Of a stretch of DNA of 64,000 bases, positions 57,591 through 64,000 are shown piece by piece. A program made the position numbers and the translations under genes. Below the pieces are notes generated by a model. It worked only from the letters and a program-made list of their open reading frames with translations, was not told the DNA's origin and searched no databases. Position 1 is the stretch's first letter; every line of letters begins with the position of its first letter. The DNA lies in NCBI RefSeq assembly GCF_047511655.1, contig NC_133398.1, positions 49,853,638 through 49,917,637 on the forward strand. The letters are read 5' to 3'. This DNA is from Castor canadensis. Taxonomy: Eukaryota > Chordata > Mammalia > Rodentia > Castoridae.

Positions 57591-58187
57591 CTTCAATGAC
57601 CTTGAAAATGTGTTCCTGCTAATCATCTCCCTTTTCTCTTGTGTCTGCAATCCTTGCTTTTAAAAAAGAATGAGAGGCACTGTGAGACAGGGAAGAATAT
57701 AGGCAAAAATCAAGCACTTGAGCTTTAAAGTCCTCAAGACATAGGTTTGCTTTCTTACTGTCCCAATGTCCCACATTGGTTGCAATGTGTGAAAGCATTT
57801 TAACCTAAGATTCTATTTCTTCATCTGTAAATAGGGGGCAATGATAGAATAAACCTCATATGTTTAATAATAAAGAACATATAACATGATAAAATTATTA
57901 AGTGCCTTTTAGTCATCTGTGGTCTCTAGTAAGAAATGGAAGAAAGATGACTATTATTTTTAACATTGGCTTTCCTTGACTTTCAAAAAAATAAAAAACA
58001 AAGTCTTTTTTAGCAAACCCAGAATCTGATCTTCCAACCATTCTATCTCATGCTTCTTTTTGGAAGTATAATACTTCTTACTGACTATGCTGCTGAAGTT
58101 TACTCCTTAATTCTCTTGAGTCTGGTTTATTTTTCTCTTCATAGCAGCAAAACCAGTCAATAAAACTCTGATTGCCAAACCCAAATG

Positions 58188-58278
58188 ACTTTTTTATGGT
58201 GCTGGGAATCAAGTTGAAGACCTTATGCATAGTAGGCCAATGCTGTACCACTGAGCTCCCTCCCAAGTCCCCCCACCC
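58188..58278 (-). mobile_element. ID-like SINE, antisense
   Basis: 'tatggtgctgggaatcaagt', 'ccaatgctgtaccactgagc' and 'tccctcccaagtcccc'. Confidence 0.85.
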
Positions 58279-58289
58279 CTCAAAAGAAT

Positions 58290-58482
58290 TTTTTTATCAG
58301 GTGATGGTGGCTCACACCTGTTATCCTAGTTACTCAGGAAGCAGAGATCAGGAGGATCATGGTTTGAAGCTAATAGTTTGTGATACTCTATCTTGAAAAA
58401 AACCCATCACAAGAAAAAGAGCTGGAGGAATGGCTCAGGGTGGAAGCCCTAAGTACAAACCCCAGTACTGCAAAAAAAGATA
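58290..58482 (+). mobile_element. B1+tRNA-like dimeric SINE
   Basis: 'caggtgatggtggctcacac', 'ctcaggaagcagagatcagg', middle A-run, then 'gctggaggaatggctcaggg' and 'agtacaaaccccagtactgc'. It is the same dimer as the copy in the CDKN2A 3' UTR, lying head-to-head with the preceding antisense unit. Confidence 0.9.
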
Positions 58483-58734
58483 GAAGAAGATTTTTTTTAT
58501 AGCTCCTTTTCTTCCTCTGTCTTTCTGTGTGTTTTGACACTGTGGACCTTGCCATCTCAAATTTTTTTCCTTGATTGTTTTCCACAACACCATTTTCTCC
58601 AGATTATCCAACTGATGAATTCCATTCTCTGTTTCTTTAACAGAAACTTCTTTTCACCTCCGCTTGTATCTTAAATGTGGATGTTCTGCAGGACTGCTTC
58701 ATTGAACTCCTTCACTTTTTTAAACTAATAAGCT

Positions 58735-61700
58735 TGAATTTTTAAGAACAGATTTCTTTACAACAAAATTGAGTGGAAAGCACAGAGTTCCCATGTACCC
58801 TTGCACCCATATAGTGCCCAACTTCCCCCACTCTTGACACTGCATACCAAAGTGGTACATTGACCAGAATTGATTCACTACACCAACATATCACCTAATG
58901 TACATAGTTTACATTAGGACTCGCTCAGTGTTGTTTAGTCTAAGGGGTTTAACAAATGTATAACTCCATGTATTCACCATTGTAATATCATAGAAAACAA
59001 TCGTGCTGCTCTAAAAATTCTCTGTGCCCTTCCTATTCATCCCAGCACCCCTTTAACCCCTAGAAGCCATTGATCTTTTTACTGTCTCCACAGATTTGCC
59101 TTTTTCAGAATGTTGCAAAGTTTTAATTAATTAATTAATTTAATTGTTGTGCTGGGTGTGGGTACAATGTAGCATTTACAAAGGTTCTTAAAATGTATCC
59201 AATATATCATACTTGAATTTCCCCCTTCCACTGCTCTCCTCCTCCCCTGATTCCTGGAACAGTTTCAACAGGTATCATTTTTGCTTTTACATACACATGT
59301 ATACATTGTTTGCATCATATTCATCCTCTTATCCCTTTCCCCACCACCTCCCTCCTCCCACAGGTGCCAATTTTCCCCCTCCCCCCTCAGAATCTGTTCA
59401 GCCTTCCTGTTCTCCGATTTTGTAGAAGAAAAAACATAAAAGATAAAACGAGAAACATGACATTTTTGCTAGTTTGAGATAAAGATAGCTTCCCATGGTG
59501 GCCCCAGCCAGTTTAAAATTTCTGTTTTCATTCCTGTACAGTGAGCGCATCAACCACATTCAAGTTTTTAGTTTCCTTCTCTTGCCCTATCCCTCCCTTG
59601 CACGGCCTCCCCTTAGTGTGACCCATATCCCATAATATTGCTGCATTTATTTCAGGTCTACAATCCACATATGAGGAGAACATGTGACTTTTGGCCTTTT
59701 GAGCCTGGCTAACTTCACTTAAGATGATATTCTCCAATTCCATCCATTTACCTGAGAATGACAAAATTTCATTCTTCTTTGTGGCTGAATAAAATTCCAT
59801 TATGTAAAAACACATTTTCTTAATCCATTTATCAGTAGTGGGGAATTTTGGCTGTTTCCAGAGCTTAGCTATTGTGAATAGCACTGCAATAAACATGGTT
59901 GTGCAGGTGCCTTTGTTGTAACCTGACTCACATTCCTTTGGGTATACCCCTAGGATTGGTATTGCTGGATTGTATGGCAGATCTATTTTAAGTGTTTTAA
60001 GGATCCTCCATACTGTGTTCTATAGTGTTGTACTAGCTTACATTCCCCTCAGACACCAGCAGTGTATGAGGGTTCCTTCCCCACCCCCATCCCTCTTCTC
60101 CGAATTCTCACCAACATTTGTTGTCATTTGTGTTCTTGATGGTAGCTATTCTAACAGGAGTGTGATGGAATCTTAGTGTGGTTTTGATTTGCATTTCTTT
60201 TGTGGCCAGGGATGGAAAGCATTTTTCATGTGTTTTTTTAGTCATTTGTACTTCCTCCTTTGAAAAAGTTCTGCTCAGTTCAGTTGCCCATTTTTTAATT
60301 GGTTTATTGATTTGGGGGGAGTTTAGTTTTTTTAAACTCCCTATATAGAATGTTGCAAAGTTGACATCATACAGTATATAACCTTTTCAGACTGGCTTCT
60401 TTCACCTAGTAATATCCATTGAGGTTTCTCTATACCTTTTCATGGCTTGATAGCACAGTTCTTTTTTTATCACTGAATAATATTTAATTTTTGGATTGCT
60501 ATAGTTTATCTACAGAAGAACATCTTTGTCGATTCCAAGTTCTGGCAATTATGAATAAACTGTTATGAATATTTGTGTGCAGATTATAGGCATATATTTT
60601 CAATTAATTTGGGTGAATTATTATTATTGCTGGATCATATGGTAAGAGTGTTTTCAGTTTTGCAGGAAACTGCCAAACTATCTTCCAAAGTAGAGGTACT
60701 ACTTTTGCATTCTGGCAATTGAGTGACATCCTCATTTTATCATTTGTAGTGTGTTTTGGTGTTTTGGCACTCTACTAAGTATGTAGTAACATCTCATTGC
60801 AGTTTTATCTTGCAATTCCCTAATTACACATGATGTTGAACTTTAATATTTTGTTATCATCTGTATATGTACTTTGATGAGGTGTCTATTTGTGGTTTTT
60901 GCCCATTTTTAAATTGGGTTGTTCATTTTCTTATTGTTGAGGTTTAGGAGTTCTTTCCATATTTTTTATATCATTTATCAAATGTATCCTGCAAATATTT
61001 TCTTCCTTTGTCTTGTCTTGCCTGTGTCTTGTCTTCTTATGCTCTTGGACAGTATATTTTGTAGAGCAAAAGTTTTTAATTTTAATGAAGTCCAATTTAT
61101 CAACTATTTCGCTTATGGATTATACTTTTGCTATTGTATCTAAACAGTTATTACCATGTCCAAGGTCACCTAGAGTTCGTCTTCCAAGAGTTTTATAGCA
61201 CTGTACTTTATATTAAGGTCTATGATTCATTTTGAGTTTTATGAAAGATCTAAGGTCTGTGTGCAGTTCAGTTTTTTGCATGCAGATGTCTAATTTTTAT
61301 AGCATCTTTTACTGAAACTACTATTCTTATTCCATTGTATTTCCTTTGCTATTTGGTCAAAGTTCAGTTGAGCATATTTATTTGAGTCTGTGATAGGCTC
61401 TTTGTTATCTATTCTTTTTCCAATACCATGCTGTCTTGATTACTATCATTGTATAGTAATTCTTGAAGTTGAGTATTGAGAGTCCTCTGACTTGCTTCTT
61501 CTCTTTCACTATTGAGGTAACTATTTTGGGTCTTTTCCATTTCTGTATAAACTTTGGAATCAGTTAATAGATATCACAAAACAACTCACTGGGATTTTGA
61601 TTGGGATTGAATTGACTCTATAGATCAAGTTGAGAAAAACTGACATCTTGACAATATTGAATTTTTTTATCCATTAACAATGCAGTTTTTCCTTCTTTTG

Positions 61701-62110
61701 TATCTTTCATCAGTTTTGAACTTTTCCACATATAACCCTTATATTGTTAGATTTATACCTATTTCATTTTTGAATGGTGCTAATGTAAATGTTAATGTGT
61801 TTTTATCTCAAATTCCTGTTAATTGCTAGTATATAGGAAGGAAATTTACTTTTGTATATTAACTCTGTATCCTGCAAGATTCTTGCTAGATCACTTATTA
61901 GTTCCAAAAAATTTTTGTTGATTCTTTTGAATTTTCTACATGATATAAATCATTTAATATACAAACAGAGTTTTATTTCTCTTTTCCCACTCTATATATT
62001 TTGTTTCCGTTTCTTGTTTTATTGCATTCGTCAGGACAGTGTTGGAAAAAGAGTAGTGAGTGGTAATATCCTGGCCTTGTTCCAGAGACCTCCTTACTTT
62101 TCACTGAATG
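58735..62110 (-). mobile_element. Long old L1 (L1MA/L1MB-like), antisense, split by a younger L1
   Basis: Reversed L1 runs for over 2 kb outside the insertion: 'tttttactgtctccacagat', 'catacagtatataacctttt', 'tggcaattatgaataaactg', 'gctggatcatatggtaagag', 'aaagtttttaattttaatga', 'aaggtctatgattcattttg' and 'accatgctgtcttgattact'. The order is 3' UTR to ORF2 interior. It is decayed, with no long frame. Confidence 0.88.
59123..60346 (-). mobile_element. Younger L1, antisense, nested with a 16-bp target-site duplication
   Basis: AGAATGTTGCAAAGTT occurs at 59107-59122 and 60347-60362, and the older L1 reads straight through when the insert is skipped. The insert starts with a reversed tail of AATT units and a C-rich 3' UTR. 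The - strand at 59528-59896 codes ORF2 C-terminal text (FYIMEFYSATKKNEILSF, KWMELENIILSEVSQAQKAK). It is 5'-truncated at about 1.2 kb. Confidence 0.93.
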
Positions 62111-62389
62111 TCTGTTCTTGAATATTATGTTCCATTCTTGGCTTTATTTGCTATATTAGCGATATAATATAATATATAAAAACACAGGTATTTCTTATAT
62201 AGGCATGTTGCCTAATTTAACTGTAGATACATACTAATATGTGTTTATACATATACACATACACATAAACATGTATCTCTAGTTCAGGATTAAATTACCC
62301 TAGATTATCTCTATTCACAAGTTACTTAGGACAAACTGTGTCTGTTTACCAGAATAATTTCAAGTAAATAATTGCAGATAAAGAAAAAT
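62111..62389. other. AT-rich intergenic DNA
   Basis: Short TATA/ACACAT-rich stretches only; no element recognised. Confidence 0.4.
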
Positions 62390-62912
62390 TCCAAGATAGC
62401 CTAAGCTTAATTAAAAGGACCAGAAGATGGAGAGAAGAGACAAGGCAGTTAATCTAATATTAGCTATGGAAGAAATCAACCAAGAAGATTGTTTCTGTTG
62501 AAATATTGACTTAAATCCCATCATTGCCCAACCACAAGGGCCACTGTGCCCTATTTATATATAAGCTTTCCAGAGTGTTAACTCCAACCAATCTGAAGCA
62601 ATAATTACTTCTTACTATGGTCTGTTCTCCTATCTCAAAACTTTCCTTCTTAATGTTATCTAGCCTTTCTTACCAGCCAGTATAAATTCAATGTAAACAT
62701 CTCATGCTTTTCCTTCCCAAAGTTTATAAAAACACTTTTAGTTCTAAGAACGTCTGGTAGGCATTTTTCTACCTACTGCCTAATCTTGCTGCTAGCAGTG
62801 TGTGGAAACTTCGCCCAGGACCTAATCCTCTTCTGGATAGCAGTTGTAATGACTCAATAAACCCTTTTTATCTTAGAGATTTCCTTGGTCTCAAGAATTT
62901 GAGCTTAACAAT
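62390..62912 (+). mobile_element. Fossil retroviral LTR-like sequence
   Basis: The order of parts fits an LTR: a promoter-like 'agtttataaaaacac' (about 62720), a poly(A) signal in 'gactcaataaacccttttta' (about 62853), a T-rich stretch and an end 'gagcttaaca'. The left edge is uncertain. It is probably a solo LTR of an ERV class I-like family; no coding part is seen. Treated as broken and old. Confidence 0.45.
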
Positions 62913-63077
62913 ATCTAGGACCAAAATATGGTGTAAAAACAACTAGAATTATTTTGCTTCTTGTCAATTTTCAGTTTAAGAACTATTTGAATCAAATGTA
63001 ATCTGTAATAACATTAATCCCAGCTAGAAAATATTTCAGAATTTGACTTAGCTTGAAACACATTATCCAATCTGAAT

Positions 63078-63270
63078 GTAGTTCAGTCATTGCCACATAC
63101 TCTGTAACAAATTACCACAAATTTAGTGTCTCAAAACACCAAGCACATTTATTATTTCACAGTTCCTGTGGGTCAGGAGACCTTGTGCAGTTTTACTGCA
63201 CACAAACTACAACCAACCTGTTGGCTGAGCTGTGTTTTCAGGTGAAAATTCTGGATCAAAGGATACATGC
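63078..63270 (-). mobile_element. MaLR/MLT-like fossil LTR fragment
   Basis: 'ctgtaacaaattaccacaaa', 'tttagtgtctcaaaacacca' and 'cacagttcctgtgggtcagg' resemble the reversed end of an ancient MaLR-type LTR. Only part is present. Confidence 0.5.
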
Positions 63271-64000
63271 ATTTAAATTTTGGTAAGGGCTATAAATTAT
63301 TTTCCAAAAATTACTCATTTAAACTCCTATAATTCTTCCAAAAATTGATATAACTAACCTTATAAATGTGTTGAGTTTCTATATTTAGATAAAATTTTTC
63401 CTTTCTTTTGGCACATAACTGTTCTTAATTTGGGTCACCAAGCTATTCTATGATAGTTTAAACAGACCAATGTTTTGGCTTTCTGGCCAGGAGGCACAAT
63501 CTCTCATGAAGCTTCCTAAGTGGGTTCACACCTGATATCTGACCTTTTCATATTCTGACTTCATGCTTCAGTGAGATTTGCTAGGGAGACTGAGGTACTA
63601 GAAGAATTTGACATAATATGACTAATTCTTTGTAGGAACAAAAAAGGATGACTACATAATTAAGTTTAAAGAGAAAGCAAGGGAAGAAGGGGAGGAAGAA
63701 GAGATGAAGGAAGAAGAAAGAGAAAGGAGGACGAGAAAGCCAGAAAAGAAATATAGTAGTGAGGAAAATGTGAGGAAAAATTTCCCTTGCTAATTTTGTT
63801 CAGAATTGCTCTACAATTGTACCTTTTTGGGGAAGGCAGAAGCTCTTTAAAGAGGCAGATGTTTGTTAGTATTGCAAACTGAGTTAGATATCAATACCAG
63901 TTCCTGGATTTCTGAAGAAATCAGTTTTAAAAATATAGTAAATATACAAAATACATTTAAAAAATCTCAAATGAGTCAGAGCTGAGATTGAAAACAGATT
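63271..64000. other. Intergenic DNA with a GA-rich tract
   Basis: A purine-rich stretch at about 63668-63750 (AAGGGGAGGAAGAAGAG-like) is the only clear feature. Nothing else recognised. Confidence 0.4.

Larger units (their letters stand above)
57591..58734. other. Intergenic DNA with two SINEs
   Basis: Only the SINEs at 58188-58278 and 58290-58482 are recognised. Confidence 0.4.

Noticed and set aside
39236-64000. Search for MTAP exons on the - strand
   Set aside because: No frame resembling MTAP was recognised; in human and mouse MTAP lies farther away, so absence is expected.
1-64000. CRISPR arrays, operons, prophage and tRNA or rRNA genes
   Set aside because: The window is mammalian nuclear DNA. 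tRNA-like sequences seen are SINE units with A-rich tails, not tRNA genes.

Overview
The window is vertebrate nuclear DNA from a mammal and carries one recognisable protein-coding locus, CDKN2A (INK4a/ARF), complete and on the + strand. The host is most likely a non-muroid rodent. Rodent-type B1 and ID-like SINEs are everywhere, often joined as B1+tRNA-like dimers with a tail resembling 'gagttcaaaccccagtac'. That dimer type looks castorimorph (beaver or kangaroo-rat side) rather than mouse or squirrel. The species call is inference from memory of SINE families.

Layout. 1-11.7 kb is AT-rich intergenic DNA with old repeats, where the spacer towards CDKN2B would be expected; no CDKN2B exon is visible. 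11.8-13.8 kb is a CpG island holding the ARF promoter, ARF exon 1beta (13574-13763) and, on the opposite strand, a candidate first exon of the ANRIL (CDKN2B-AS1) antisense RNA. 13.8-32.5 kb is the first ARF intron. 32.1-32.8 kb is the p16 CpG island with exon 1alpha (32549-32674). Exon 2 (35388-35676) is read in two frames, and exon 3 (38592-38638) ends p16. The 3' UTR follows, to about 39.2 kb, and has a SINE inserted about 50 bp after the stop codon. Beyond it, 39.9-62.9 kb is a dense graveyard of L1s, SINEs and fossil LTRs, broken by one unexplained CpG island at 44.9-45.8 kb. MTAP, which lies further on in human and mouse, is not seen.

How the genes work. Two promoters feed a shared exon 2. 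Exon 1alpha + 2 + 3 gives p16INK4a (153 aa by my splicing), an ankyrin-repeat inhibitor of CDK4/6 that keeps RB active. Exon 1beta + 2 in the alternative frame gives ARF (131 aa, no lysine, about 20% arginine), a nucleolar MDM2 antagonist that stabilises p53. ARF stops at the human-like '...LGPSARGPG' end, not at a long mouse-like end. p16 has a longer C-terminus than human because the human stop position in exon 3 is a sense codon here.

I found no evidence for a wholly new biological system. The observations most worth a second look are the orphan CpG island, the candidate ANRIL exon, a diverged tandem duplication upstream of the p16 promoter, a GC-rich block with a perfect splice donor inside the ARF intron, and the altered p16 C-terminus and 3' UTR.
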